Counted from the first letter of the stretch, positions 54,117-63,709 are shown. The stretch: DNA of 64,000 bases from Pseudomonas vancouverensis (GCF_004348895.1 NZ_RRZK01000022.1:46415-110414), one strand, 5' to 3'. The notes: generated by a model from the letters alone, not told the origin. Numbers and translations: made by a program.

Positions 54117-54971
54117 TCAGCTTTTGCCTTTTGCAAAACCGAATAGCCTTCGAGGGACTTGCACCAGCAACGAATGACTAACCTGCGGCGGACACTCCAG
54201 GGCCTTCAACTGATCGACTACGGTGCGAAAACCGATGCTTTGCTCATGCTGCGTATGCGGCCAGTCGCTGCCCCACACCAAGTGGGAAAGGCCGAAACTT
54301 TGTTCCAGCAGCGGCAATGCCATTCGAGCGAAATGGATGTTCTGTTGCGGCGTACCTCCCAAACGATAGATTCCCGAGACTTTCATCCAGATCGAACCTT
54401 TCGATCCCAACTCCAGCAACTCGCTAAACCCGGGCTGATCGACGCCCGAATTGGCATCCGGCCGACCAAAGTGATCAATCACCAACTTCAAACCGAACGG
54501 CGTCAATTGATGGATCAATCCCGGCAGATCCTTTACCTCCCGATGCAACTCGACATGCCAGTCAAGATCAGCAATCTGACTGAAAAACTCGCTCCAGGCA
54601 CTGTTACGAAAATCAGGTAACGCCTTACCCATCAGGTTCAAGCGAACGCCGACTACGCCCAGGCGATCCATGTCATTCAACTGGGCGCGACTGACGCCTG
54701 GCTCCAGCACAACCACGCCTCGCAACTGATCCGGCGCTTGCCTCAACGCCGCCAGCAAGTAGCTATTGTCGGTACCGAGAAAGCTCGGTTGCACCAATAC
54801 ACCATGGCTCAGGCCATGGGCGTGCAAGTGCGTCAGATACTGCTCAAGCGTGGCGTCGTAGTCAGGGGTATAGCGCCGTGCACCGACCAGATTCAGATCG
54901 CGGCTAAACACATGAGCATGGGAGTCGATGCCGGTAATCGGCGTAGAACAGGTGTCAGTCATGGCGTTCAT
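54117..54971 (-). CDS. Amidohydrolase_2-family hydrolase (lactonase/PDC-hydrolase type)
   Basis: 284-residue TIM-barrel hydrolase. Metal and active-site motifs are GIDSHAHVFSRD (HxH), VIDHFGRP and VWGSDWPHTQ. These match the family containing 2-pyrone-4,6-dicarboxylate hydrolase and sugar or sulfomuconolactonases. The likely reaction is hydrolysis of a lactone or pyrone to an open acid. Two organic-acid transporters flank it, so the substrate is probably taken up by one of them. Confidence 0.85.
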   Translation of the reverse strand: MNAMTDTCSTPITGIDSHAHVFSRDLNLVGARRYTPDYDATLEQYLTHLHAHGLSHGVLVQPSFLGTDNSYLLAALRQAPDQLRGVVVLEPGVSRAQLNDMDRLGVVGVRLNLMGKALPDFRNSAWSEFFSQIADLDWHVELHREVKDLPGLIHQLTPFGLKLVIDHFGRPDANSGVDQPGFSELLELGSKGSIWMKVSGIYRLGGTPQQNIHFARMALPLLEQSFGLSHLVWGSDWPHTQHEQSIGFRTVVDQLKALECPPQVSHSLLVQVPRRLFGFAKGKS

Positions 54972-54990
54972 TCAAAGAAGGTAAAGGGCA

Positions 54991-56280
54991 TCAGGCCCGC
55001 GCACTCTCGTTGCGGTTGATCGTTGCTGGCACCGATGCACTTGAGGCTTCGAGGTTGCGTCCACGGGTTTCCGGCAGACACAGTGCCGCGATCACCGCCA
55101 CGCCATAGGCAATCCCGGCGTCGATACCGATTGCAGACCCAAGGGACATGGAGTCGCTCATGTGACCGACCAGGAACGGGAACACCGCTGAAAGCACTCG
55201 GCCAAAGTTGTAGCAGAAGCCCACACCCGCACCGCGCACATCCGCCGGGTACAGCTCGTTGAACAGTGCGCCAAGGCTCGCGGGAATACCGGCCGCGAAA
55301 AAGCCGAGCGGGAACCCCAGGAACAGCATTTGGGTATTGGTCAGCGGCAGGAACACATAGCTCTGCACAGTGACGACACAGCAAAGCGCGAACAGCACGA
55401 TGTTCTTGCGTCGGCCAATACGGTCGATCAAAAAGCCGCTGACGACACAGCCACACCAGAACGCGAAGATGATCACCGCCAGGTAGCCGCCAGAGTTCAA
55501 TACGGACAGATTGCGCTCAGTCTTGAGAAACGTTGGCAACCAGGTCATCACCGCGTGGTAACCACCGTGCGCCCCCAGCCCCAACAGACCCCCGAACAGC
55601 GTTACGCGGATCAAATCGGGGCGGAAGATGCCGGCCAGGGATTTGAAGAAGCTTTGCGGGATGGCGTTGTCTTTTTGCAGACGCTGGAAGCTGTCGGGCT
55701 CCTCGACGTTACGACGCACCCAGATAATCAGGAACGACGGTAGCAGCCCGACCAGGAACATCACGCGCCACGCCATGTCCTGCGGCACGAAGGAATAAAT
55801 CAGTGTGAATACGCCGACGGCCAGCCCCCAACCCACGGCCCAGGCGCTTTGTACGGTGCCCATCACTTTTCCGCGATACTGCGCATTGATGGTTTCGGCC
55901 ATCAATACTGCACCCGCTGCCCACTCGCCACCGATGCCGAAACCCTGGAGCGCCTTGACGATCAAGAGCTGGTTGAAGCCGCTCACGAACGCGGAGAGAA
56001 AGGTAAATAAGGAGAACCACAAAATCATCCACTGCAGCGTACGCACCCGGCCGTAGCGGTCAGACAACGTGCCCCCTACCCAGCCACCGATGGCTGAAGT
56101 GACCAGCGTCACCCCGCTGATCAGCCCCGCGTCGCCCTTGGTCAGGGCAAAGGCGGCGATCAAGGCCGGAATCGCCAGGCCAAACATTTGTACTTCCAGT
56201 GCGTCGAGCGACCATCCGCCGAAGCAGGCCCAAAACGTTTTGCGCTCCCGAGGAGTGACTTGGCGATACCAGCTAAACAT
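54991..56280 (-). CDS. MFS organic acid transporter
   Basis: 429-residue MFS protein with twelve helices. Motif A appears as GGTLSDRYGRVRTLQ and again as SGFLIDRIGRRKNI in the second half; helix 1 has GGWSLDALEVQMFGLAIPALI, the D-x-x-D/E-x-Q pattern of metabolite:proton symporters for aromatic and carboxylic acids. It is first in the set with the amidohydrolase, 19 bases apart. The substrate is probably a carboxylated intermediate. Confidence 0.88.
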   Translation of the reverse strand: MFSWYRQVTPRERKTFWACFGGWSLDALEVQMFGLAIPALIAAFALTKGDAGLISGVTLVTSAIGGWVGGTLSDRYGRVRTLQWMILWFSLFTFLSAFVSGFNQLLIVKALQGFGIGGEWAAGAVLMAETINAQYRGKVMGTVQSAWAVGWGLAVGVFTLIYSFVPQDMAWRVMFLVGLLPSFLIIWVRRNVEEPDSFQRLQKDNAIPQSFFKSLAGIFRPDLIRVTLFGGLLGLGAHGGYHAVMTWLPTFLKTERNLSVLNSGGYLAVIIFAFWCGCVVSGFLIDRIGRRKNIVLFALCCVVTVQSYVFLPLTNTQMLFLGFPLGFFAAGIPASLGALFNELYPADVRGAGVGFCYNFGRVLSAVFPFLVGHMSDSMSLGSAIGIDAGIAYGVAVIAALCLPETRGRNLEASSASVPATINRNESARA

Positions 56281-56415
56281 GATTCTTATCCTTATAGGTG
56301 GAACGGGAAGCAGCCGAGAACAAACCGCGCCCCTACGGGCCAGTCATGGCAATCAAAACAATGCAATCGGCAACGACCGAGTCGTCGCTGAGTGATCCGC
56401 TACCCAGGCACAGGG

Positions 56416-57147
56416 TCAGCGAATATCCACGCTGTAGCGAAAGTGCTCGGCATGCCCACGTGAGCGACGCCATTCCAGCGGTGTACCGGCGTAATCGCGC
56501 GCCAGACGCTCGATCACCACCACCGGACTGTTGATCGGAACTTGCAGTAACCGCGCATGCACGTCATTCACAGATTCCGCGGTCAGTGTCTCTTCGGCAT
56601 AGGCGACGACCTGCCCGCAGACTTCTTCGTAGATCGGATAAAGCAGTGGTCCTTTGCGGCTCAGGTCGATCTCCAGCAGCGGCTGGAAACGGTTGCGCGG
56701 TAGCCAGATTTCTTCGGCGAGCACCGGCTGAACATCAAGTAGACGAACCCGTACTATACGGATGACCGGCGCCTCGACAGGCAGGCCCAGCGCTTGGGCC
56801 ACCGCTGAGGGCGCGGCTTCCGGCTCGATGGACAGGATGCGACTCTCCGGCACCTGGCGTTCGCCGGAAGCGGTTTGAAAACGGAAGAATCGAAACAGTG
56901 ACGATTGAAACTGCGGCCGGCGAATGAAGGTGCCTCGACCTTGCTGTCGTTCCAGGATGCCCTCACTGACCAGCGCGTCGACCGCTTTGCGCACGGTGCC
57001 AGTGGACAGTTGGTATTCCGCTGAAAGCGCGGCTTCGGTGGGAATGGCCTCTCCCGGACGCCAGCGATTGTTGGCGATTTGCTCTGCCAGGTGGTCACGC
57101 AGGCGTTGGTAAAGCGGCAGGCGAACATCACTGGACAGAGAATTCAT
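56416..57147 (-). CDS. GntR/HutC-family transcriptional regulator
   Basis: 243 residues. The winged HTH (about 10-75) reads LRDHLAEQIANNRWRPGEAIPTEAALSAEYQLSTGTVRKAVDALVSEGILERQQGRGTF. A UTRA ligand-binding domain follows (about 95-235). It is upstream of, and on the same strand as, the MFS-amidohydrolase-GntP genes, so it likely represses them until the acid substrate binds. An AT-rich segment near 57165-57185 just upstream is the likely operator region. Confidence 0.9.
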   Translation of the reverse strand: MNSLSSDVRLPLYQRLRDHLAEQIANNRWRPGEAIPTEAALSAEYQLSTGTVRKAVDALVSEGILERQQGRGTFIRRPQFQSSLFRFFRFQTASGERQVPESRILSIEPEAAPSAVAQALGLPVEAPVIRIVRVRLLDVQPVLAEEIWLPRNRFQPLLEIDLSRKGPLLYPIYEEVCGQVVAYAEETLTAESVNDVHARLLQVPINSPVVVIERLARDYAGTPLEWRRSRGHAEHFRYSVDIR

Positions 57148-57380
57148 CGACTTTATTCACCTTGTTATCTAGTCATCTATATGAATTTTGCGGCAAGTAT
57201 TTCCCCAAGACGACTGGACTGTCAAGGAGGGACATGGCCCCTTGTTGACGAGTGGTGAACCATCGCCCAGGAAATGTCAGCCATCACCTCAAACTTTTCC
57301 CAGCAGCGGACGTCTTTCTCTTAAGAGCAGCGGACATGGCTTCGTCACTCAAAACAACTGACCTTTGCTAAGGAATGGTT

Positions 57381-57821
57381 ATGACGTTTTATATTTTCCT
57401 TCTCGCCTGCGGATCTGCTGCAAGTGCAGGTCTCTTCTTCAAACCTGGCCAGTGGTACGAATCTCTGACAAAACCCGGCTTCACGCCGCCCAACTGGGTA
57501 TTTCCAGTCGCGTGGACGACTATTTATTTGTTACTCGCTTGGGCCGGATACCGGCTGACCCAGATACCTGGAAGTCAGGTAGTGCTGGCCTTATGGGCGG
57601 CGCAAATTGCGCTTAATACACTGTGGACGCCGGTCTTTTTTGGCGCTCAACGCGTTCTCGCCAGCATGGTGATCCTTTCGCTGCTTTGGCTTGTGGTCGC
57701 CGTAATGATCGTTTTGGCGATGCAGCTTGACGTGATCACGGGCTTGATTCTGTTTCCCTATCTACTGTGGCTTTGCCTGGCCGGGGCGTTGAATCTGTGG
57801 ATTTTACGCAGTAACCGCTGA
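57381..57821 (+). CDS. TspO/MBR-family membrane protein
   Basis: 146-residue protein with five hydrophobic helices. The family motif region is seen as SLTKPGFTPPNWVFPVAWTTIYLLLAWAGYRL and the closing LFPYLLWLCLAGALNLWILRSN. TspO proteins bind porphyrins and cholesterol-like ligands and are linked to stress and tetrapyrrole balance. ATG at 57381 is seven bases after AAGGA; an ATG two codons earlier is too close to that site. It stands alone. Confidence 0.9.
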   Translation: MTFYIFLLACGSAASAGLFFKPGQWYESLTKPGFTPPNWVFPVAWTTIYLLLAWAGYRLTQIPGSQVVLALWAAQIALNTLWTPVFFGAQRVLASMVILSLLWLVVAVMIVLAMQLDVITGLILFPYLLWLCLAGALNLWILRSNR

Positions 57822-57886
57822 AATGAGCGCCTGACACGGCCTGACGTGTGACCTAAGGGTCACACACCCAGCCCAGCCTGTATGCC

Positions 57887-58963
57887 TCAAACCGACCGCC
57901 CCCCCAACCACTGATCAAGCCTGGGCCACATGCGTCTGATCGCGGCGGGCCCCGCCACCAGGCTGACATGCCCGCCCGGCAGCATCAGCTCTTCCTTGTC
58001 CGCCGAACCCACACGGGCCACCAGTGGCTGGGCACATTCCGGTGGCACCAGCGAATCATATTGGGCGATGACGTGGAGCAGCGCGGCCTGGACATTCTTC
58101 AAGTCGACTGTCTGGCCGCCGATGCGCAGGCCACCTTCGTACAGCGCGTTGTTCTGGCCGAGCTCGTGGTGAATCTGCCGCAAGTATTCGCCGGGAAGCG
58201 GCAACGTTTCGTCGCTGAAGCGCGCCATCATTCGGTAGCCGCGCACGTAGTCGTCGTTCCACAGGTTGTCCCAGAGTCGTGCGCGCCCGGCGATGCGTCC
58301 TGCGGGGCGATGCAGGTCGATGGCGCGGATGATGGTGTGCGGCTGGACGATGCCGGTCGTATCGATCAGGCGCTCGACCTCGAAGTGTCGCTGTCTGGCC
58401 AACGGCATCTTCGTCCAGTCGATGGGCGTGGTGAAACACACCAGGTTCTTCAACGGGCCCTGGGGATGCAATGCCGCGTACAGCGTCGACAGGACACCGC
58501 CCATGCAGTAGCCGACCAGGGTGATGTCGGCCACACCTGAGTCCTGTTGCACCCGGCGCACGCAGTCGGGAATGAAGTCGAGCACGTAGTGTTCAAGCTT
58601 CAGGTGCGACTCTTCCGGGGTTGGCGCGTTCCAGTCCATGACATAGACGTCGTAACCGCGGGCGAGCAAGAACTCGATCAGGCTTTGCCCCTTGGTCAGG
58701 TCGAAAATCGCCGCCTTGCTGGTCGTGGCCATGACAAACAGCAGCGGTACTCGGTAGATCTCGGCGCAGGTCGGGTGATAGTGATACAGGCACAAGGTGC
58801 CGCGACGGTACAGCAAGGTCCTGGGGGTCAGGCCAACGGCCGGTGGCGGCGTGCCGAGAAACTCCAGGCCCTTGAGGCCGCGCTTGAGCATCATGCTCGT
58901 TTCATTGCGCAATCGACCGGCCAGCGTTTGCTCGGCAAGGGCGTTGTCAGGCGAGCGTGTCAT
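57887..58963 (-). CDS. PhaC-like alpha/beta hydrolase (class III PHA synthase type)
   Basis: 358 residues, the size of class III PhaC subunits. The lipase-like box is VGYCMGGVLS, with Cys as nucleophile (about 151) as in PHA synthases; the Asp is in AQYDSLVPPE and the His in PGGHVSLVAG. The block MDWNAPTPEESHLKLEHYV is also typical of class III PhaC. It overlaps the upstream short PhaE-like gene by 17 bases. Whether it polymerises hydroxyacyl-CoA or acts in another way is open, since its partner is unusually short. Confidence 0.8.
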   Translation of the reverse strand: MTRSPDNALAEQTLAGRLRNETSMMLKRGLKGLEFLGTPPPAVGLTPRTLLYRRGTLCLYHYHPTCAEIYRVPLLFVMATTSKAAIFDLTKGQSLIEFLLARGYDVYVMDWNAPTPEESHLKLEHYVLDFIPDCVRRVQQDSGVADITLVGYCMGGVLSTLYAALHPQGPLKNLVCFTTPIDWTKMPLARQRHFEVERLIDTTGIVQPHTIIRAIDLHRPAGRIAGRARLWDNLWNDDYVRGYRMMARFSDETLPLPGEYLRQIHHELGQNNALYEGGLRIGGQTVDLKNVQAALLHVIAQYDSLVPPECAQPLVARVGSADKEELMLPGGHVSLVAGPAAIRRMWPRLDQWLGGRSV

Positions 58964-59345
58964 TGTCGTTGCCTCCCTTGCGTTTGCGCTTGGCGACTGG
59001 CTTGAGCGTGGTTGTCAGCGCTGGCGCCTGTGCTTGTCGCGTGCGGGGTGGACGAGAAACCAGCGCTGTAGGTGCAGGCAGCAGTTGATCGAGCTTGTCC
59101 TCGACACGTCGCAAGGACACAGCCAGCGCGTTGACTTCAGCCCGACTGGGCAGATCCATGCGTTTGTGCAGGTGCGCCAGGGACGTCTGCGACAGGTGCT
59201 GCAACCCGAGTGTGAGCCTGGTGTATTGGTCGATCACCCGGCCCAGCTCTTTCGAGTCGATGTGCCGGGCGGCCAGGCCATTGATGCCGTTTTCGAACAG
59301 GGTGACAGCGTCGCGGTACAGTTTGAACGGATCAGGTAATGCCAT
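58947..59345 (-). CDS. Short PhaE/phasin-like protein
   Basis: 132-residue, mainly helical protein: a helix-rich part (about 1-80; LYRDAVTLFENGINGLAARH, then SRAEVNALAVSLRRVEDKLDQLLP) and a basic, Ala/Thr/Lys-rich tail like that of phasins and of PhaF. The segment around SRAEVNALAVSLRRVEDKLDQL resembles the C-terminal region of PhaE. It is translationally coupled to the class III-like PhaC. It may be a reduced PhaE or a granule-binding protein; true PhaE is about three times longer. Confidence 0.6.
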   Translation of the reverse strand: MALPDPFKLYRDAVTLFENGINGLAARHIDSKELGRVIDQYTRLTLGLQHLSQTSLAHLHKRMDLPSRAEVNALAVSLRRVEDKLDQLLPAPTALVSRPPRTRQAQAPALTTTLKPVAKRKRKGGNDNDTLA

Positions 59346-59359
59346 GACGTAGTCCTCGA

Positions 59360-60676
59360 TCAAGGGTTCACAGTGCAGCGTTTCTCGGTCGGGTAGGTTT
59401 GCCGCGCAATCAAGCGGTCAAGGCCGGAAATGGCCTTGCGCCGCATCATCACCGTGGGCAGCAGCCAAGGCCTGATCAACAGGCGACAGGCACCGGCGGC
59501 CGTAGGCGATAACCAGCGCAACAAAGCGATGCCCCAGCGTTCGGTGACCACCCAGGTAGTCAGGGTCGAGGTGGCCAGGTCGTCGGCGCTGGCCCGCAGA
59601 CGTGACGGCCGGCGGCGTACGCGATCGGCAATTTCGATTGTCCGGTCCGCCGGCGTTTCTTCGGCAAACGCTGTGCTTAGTGCCTTGCCGATGCGCTGCA
59701 AGGCGTCACGGCTGGCGCCATTGACCGAATCAAAGTTGAGAAAGCCATGGAACTGGCCCCGGTAGTGCAGCAGTTCGACCGGCACGTCGGCACCGCGCAG
59801 GCGGGCCGCATAGTCCAGACCGTCATCGCGGATCGGGTCAAAACCGGCACTGACGATGACGGCCGGTGGCAGGCCGCGCATGTCCGGGTTACGCCGTGGC
59901 GAATACCAGGGATCGAGCAGGTCCAGGGTTCTGAGCGAGGGCGCCAGGGTCCGCTCCATCCACTGCACCGCGTGATCGGTCAGCAAGGCGTGACCGAAGG
60001 CGTTCTGCGCATACGAGGGGAATTTTTCCACCAGCTCGGTGGCCGGATAGACCAGCACTTGCAGGCGAAGCTTCGGACCACCGCGACGCAGGCTCTCTTG
60101 GGCAACCGCGGCACTCAGATTGCCACCCGCCGAATCGCCGCCAATGGCCAGGCGAGTGGTGTCGATACCCAGCCGGGCGCCCTCCTTCGCCAGCCATTCG
60201 AGGGCTGCAAGGGCATCCGCACGTCCGGCTGACAAATCGTGCTCCGGCGCCAGACGATAGCGCACGGCAATGACAATGCATTGGGCAGCCAAGGCCAGGC
60301 TGCGGCATATACCATCGGCGGTGTCCAGGTCACCGATGATGAAACCGCCGCCGAAGCACCAGATGAACGCTGGCAACGGTTGCCCGCCATCCTCGGGCTT
60401 GAAGATGCGCAACCTAATGCCGCCGTCCGGGCCAGCAATCTGTTGTTCGGTCACCGAGGCCACCCGTGGACGACGGCCCAACGCCAGCGCCGTCAGCCGC
60501 CAGGCCTGGCGCAATCTGGGCAGTGAGTAATCCTCCGCTGCACGCAGCCCGGTGGACAGGTTGACCAGACGCAGGAACGCACGGGCCTCTCGATCGGGTT
60601 GCTGCGCACGCAACACCCGAGGCATGCCGATCGCTTGCCGTTCAGGGGCCGTCTCTTGCTTGTCGCTATGTTCCAT
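59360..60676 (-). CDS. HSL-family alpha/beta hydrolase
   Basis: 438-residue hydrolase of the hormone-sensitive-lipase group. The nucleophile box is GGDSAGGNLS (Ser about 180), with Asp in FDPIRDDG and His in YRGQFHGF. The oxyanion motif, usually HGGG, reads FGGGF (IWCFGGGFIIGD). There are extra N- and C-terminal segments of about 60 and 80 residues. It ends 14 bases before the PhaE-like gene, making a three-gene operon, and may release hydroxyacyl esters or short polymer pieces. Confidence 0.82.
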   Translation of the reverse strand: MEHSDKQETAPERQAIGMPRVLRAQQPDREARAFLRLVNLSTGLRAAEDYSLPRLRQAWRLTALALGRRPRVASVTEQQIAGPDGGIRLRIFKPEDGGQPLPAFIWCFGGGFIIGDLDTADGICRSLALAAQCIVIAVRYRLAPEHDLSAGRADALAALEWLAKEGARLGIDTTRLAIGGDSAGGNLSAAVAQESLRRGGPKLRLQVLVYPATELVEKFPSYAQNAFGHALLTDHAVQWMERTLAPSLRTLDLLDPWYSPRRNPDMRGLPPAVIVSAGFDPIRDDGLDYAARLRGADVPVELLHYRGQFHGFLNFDSVNGASRDALQRIGKALSTAFAEETPADRTIEIADRVRRRPSRLRASADDLATSTLTTWVVTERWGIALLRWLSPTAAGACRLLIRPWLLPTVMMRRKAISGLDRLIARQTYPTEKRCTVNP

Positions 60677-60996
60677 TGCCGCTCCGTTTGCCTGGGATCC
60701 GTTAACCGCGTCTTGGCACTAGCCTACTGAGCACGACGGACTCCGGTGGCTACCCGGATTGGGGGGCAAAGGTTGAAAAATGGCGCGAATGGAAGGAACG
60801 GCAGACGTGTAAACAGTGGGCTCGACAGGTATTTACAAGCGCCGGCTTTCTCAAAACGCCGTGAGGGTTGAACGTATTCACCCTTGTCATCAAATGAAAA
60901 TTGATTGTCGCGCGATGCAAGGTCTCCCCACCCGCCACCCTCTAGATTCGGAGCAAACCACCGCAACCCGCAGCACCCAACAACAAGAGACCCGCC
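60677..60996. other. Divergent promoter region of the two PHA units
   Basis: 320 bases between the divergent hydrolase operon and the class II PHA synthase gene. There is no gene or strong hairpin. An AT-richer segment lies at about 60870-60915. Both promoters should be here; none could be assigned with confidence. Confidence 0.45.
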
Positions 60997-62790
60997 ATGA
61001 GCAGATCCGCCCGAACGAGCGAAACCCTATCTTCTACCCAACGCCCGCAATCCACCGCCCGAAAGCGCCGCACTCAACCCAAGACCGATCTACCGGAAGC
61101 CACCCTTCAACAAGAGCTGATCGGCACTGCGGCTAACCAGACTCTGGCCGGCAATCCGCTGGTCAGTGTGCGTGCGGCAGACTTGCTGGGTTCGGCGGGT
61201 TACCTGCTCAAGGCCGTGGGCACGTCGCCGCTCAAGGCCGGTGCTCATCTGGGAGGCTACCTGAAGGAACTGCGCGGGATCGTCGGCGGCAACTCCAGTA
61301 TTGCACCGGACCCGAAGGACAAGCGTTTCGTCGATCCTGCCTGGCAATCCAATGCTTTCCTGCGTGCATTGCTGCAGAGCTATCTGGCCGGCCAAAGCGA
61401 GCTCACCCGCTTCATCGAATCCACTGACCTGGCCCCGCTGGAAAAAAGCCGTGCGCGGTTCGTCGCCGAATTGCTGGTCGATGCCATGGCACCGAGCAAT
61501 TCACCGCTGACCAACCCCGCAGCGCTGCGCAAGCTGGTGGACACCGGCGGCATGAGCCTGGCCAAGGGCATGCGTCAGTTCGGCGAGGACATGCTGACCA
61601 ACCGAGGCCTGCCGAAGCAGGTCGACAGCACGCCGTTCAAGGTCGGGGAAAACATCGCCACGGCCAAGGGCGAAGTGGTGTTTCGCAACGAGATGTTCGA
61701 ACTGCTGCAATTTGCGCCGACCACTGAAACGGTTTTCTCCCGGCCCCTGGTGATGTCGCCGCCGCAGATCAACAAGTACTACGCCATCGATCTGTCACCG
61801 GAGAAAAGCCTGATCAAGTGGATTCAGGACAGCGGCGTGAACCTCTTCGTCATCAGCTGGCGCAATCCCACCCGCGAACATCGCGACTGGGGTTTGTCCG
61901 ATTACGCGCTGTGCCTCGACCAGGCCGTCGACGTGGCGTGCCGGATCACCGGCAGTCCGGATGTGAACATGTGGGGCTCCTGCTCCGGCGGCATCACTCT
62001 GGCAGCTTATCTGGGCTGGCTGGCAGCCCGTGGCGAGGGGCACAAGGTGGTCAATACCAGTTGGGCCGTGTGCGTACTCGACATGCCCTCGGCCCTGGAC
62101 GACACCACCTTGGGGCTGTTCACCACTCCGTCCGCCCTGCGTGCAGCCAAGGCCAGCTCCCGGCGCAAGGGCGTGCTCAGCGGCCAGGGCATGGCCCGCA
62201 TGTTCGCCTGGATGCGCCCCAACGATTTGATCTGGAACTACTGGGTGAACAACTACCTGTTGGGCAACAAACCACCGGCCTTCGACATCCTCGCCTGGAA
62301 CAACGACACCACACGACTACCGGCGCAACTGCACGCGGACTACCTCGACCTGATCCAGCAGAACCCCTACAGCAACCCGGGTACCCTGGAGATTGCCGGC
62401 GAGTCGATCGACATGACCCAAGTGAAGGTTGGCGCCTATGTGGTCGGTGGCACCACCGACCACATCACGCCCTGGCAGGGTTGCTACGGCACCGCCCGAC
62501 TGTTCGGCGAAGACACCACCTACGTGCTCTCCAACGCCGGTCACTTGCAGAGCCTGGTGAATCCGCCGGGAAACCCCAAGTCGTTCTACTACGCGGCAGC
62601 CGCCAGCGCGGACACGCCAGAAGCCTGGCTGCAGAACGCCGGCGAGCGCCAGCCGGGCAGCTGGTGGCCGCATTGGCGCACATGGATCGAACAGCGCTCG
62701 GGGGAAAGCCGGCCGGCGCCGAAGAAGCCCGGATCACGCAAGTACCCGCCGCTCTGTCCTGCACCTGGTACTTATGTCATGGAGCGTTGA
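60997..62790 (+). CDS. Class II poly(3-hydroxyalkanoate) synthase
   Basis: 597 residues. Long conserved blocks match Pseudomonas class II PhaC: NPLVSVRAADLL, DPAWQSNAFLRALLQSYLA, FIVSWRNPT-like FVISWRNPTREHRDWGLS, the active-site box MWGSCSGGI (Cys about 328), FAWMRPNDLIWNYWVNNYLLG, FDILAWNNDTTRLP, GGTTDHITPW (Asp) and SNAGHLQSLVNPPGNPK (His), ending in PGTYVMER. About 40 residues at the N-terminus are extra compared with PhaC1. It polymerises medium-chain hydroxyacyl-CoA. The usual phaZ, phaD and phaF are not adjacent, so this is an additional copy outside the standard locus. Confidence 0.92.
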   Translation: MSRSARTSETLSSTQRPQSTARKRRTQPKTDLPEATLQQELIGTAANQTLAGNPLVSVRAADLLGSAGYLLKAVGTSPLKAGAHLGGYLKELRGIVGGNSSIAPDPKDKRFVDPAWQSNAFLRALLQSYLAGQSELTRFIESTDLAPLEKSRARFVAELLVDAMAPSNSPLTNPAALRKLVDTGGMSLAKGMRQFGEDMLTNRGLPKQVDSTPFKVGENIATAKGEVVFRNEMFELLQFAPTTETVFSRPLVMSPPQINKYYAIDLSPEKSLIKWIQDSGVNLFVISWRNPTREHRDWGLSDYALCLDQAVDVACRITGSPDVNMWGSCSGGITLAAYLGWLAARGEGHKVVNTSWAVCVLDMPSALDDTTLGLFTTPSALRAAKASSRRKGVLSGQGMARMFAWMRPNDLIWNYWVNNYLLGNKPPAFDILAWNNDTTRLPAQLHADYLDLIQQNPYSNPGTLEIAGESIDMTQVKVGAYVVGGTTDHITPWQGCYGTARLFGEDTTYVLSNAGHLQSLVNPPGNPKSFYYAAAASADTPEAWLQNAGERQPGSWWPHWRTWIEQRSGESRPAPKKPGSRKYPPLCPAPGTYVMER

Positions 62791-62973
62791 GACTGCCCAG
62801 GCCAGGCCTGCGCGGTTGATGTCCTCGGTGCGATTATCGAAATACGCAGATCCAGGCATAGATCGCCGGGCCGTCATTCGGTTTCTAGCGTGGGTGGTGC
62901 TTTGCACCAGGAGGAGCCCCGCGTATCGCGGGCTATTCTTCATGGGGGGAACACCTGTGAAGGAGACAACAAC

Positions 62974-63555
62974 ATGCCCACCCTGAAACTTCACCCCGCT
63001 CTGGACAACGGTATCCAGCCCGCCGCTGCGAACTTCACCGGCGGTACCCTGCAATGCCTGTGTGCGACCGACAAGGTCGAGGTCAAAGTCGATGCGCAAA
63101 CCCTGCACAACCATGCGTGTGGCTGCAGCAAATGCTGGAAACCCCAGGACGCGATATTCGCTGTCATTGCCGTGGTCCCCCGGGACAAGGTCAGTGTGGT
63201 GGCCCACGGCGAAAAACTGGCAATCGTCGACGAGAAAGCGGCTATCCAGCGCCACGCCTGCAAGGCGTGTCACGCCCATCTGTTCGGCCGCATCGAGAAC
63301 AAGGACCACGCGTTCTATGGCCTGGACTTCGTCCATACCGAGCTTTCACCCCAACGCGGATGGGCCGCACCGGGGTTTGCAGCGTTCGTGTCCTCGATCA
63401 TCGAAACCGGTACGCCGCCAGCACAGATGAAAGCGATCCGCGCGCGCCTGCGCGAAATTGGCCTGGAGCCCTATGACTGCCTGTCACCGGACCTGATGGA
63501 CGCCTTGGCAACCCATGTCGCGAAACAGAAAGGCCTGAACCCCGCCGCCGGGTAG
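62974..63555 (+). CDS. gfa: S-(hydroxymethyl)glutathione synthase Gfa
   Basis: 193-residue Gfa. Zinc and substrate motifs: [17 protein letters not shown] with Cx[17 protein letters not shown], and [28 protein letters not shown]. It speeds the joining of formaldehyde and glutathione as the first step of formaldehyde detoxification. An AAGGAG site precedes ATG 62974; a longer frame to 62890 lacks one. The genes adhC and fghA that often accompany it are absent; instead an SDR remnant follows. Confidence 0.92.
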   Translation: MPTLKLHPALDNGIQPAAANFTGGTLQCLCATDKVEVKVDAQTLHNHACGCSKCWKPQDAIFAVIAVVPRDKVSVVAHGEKLAIVDEKAAIQRHACKACHAHLFGRIENKDHAFYGLDFVHTELSPQRGWAAPGFAAFVSSIIETGTPPAQMKAIRARLREIGLEPYDCLSPDLMDALATHVAKQKGLNPAAG

Positions 63556-63559
63556 GTAG

Positions 63560-63709
63560 CGACACATCCGCGACAGTGTGCCGATGCGTCGACTGGGCAC
63601 CCTCCAGGAACTGGAAGGCCCCTTCCTGCCGCTGATGAGCGAGGCCGGGGTGTTCATGACGGGCGCTGTGCTGGCGGTGGATGGCGGGCATCTCGTCGGC
63701 AGCCTTTAA
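63560..63709 (+). pseudogene. C-terminal fragment of an SDR gene
   Basis: Five bases after the gfa stop, a frame without a proper beginning reads RDSVPMRRLGTLQELEGPFL, then LMSEAGVFMTGAVLAVDGGH and ends LVGSL. This is the last 45 or so residues of a short-chain dehydrogenase, including the conserved MTG-x3-VDGG region. The rest of the gene is gone. Confidence 0.7.
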
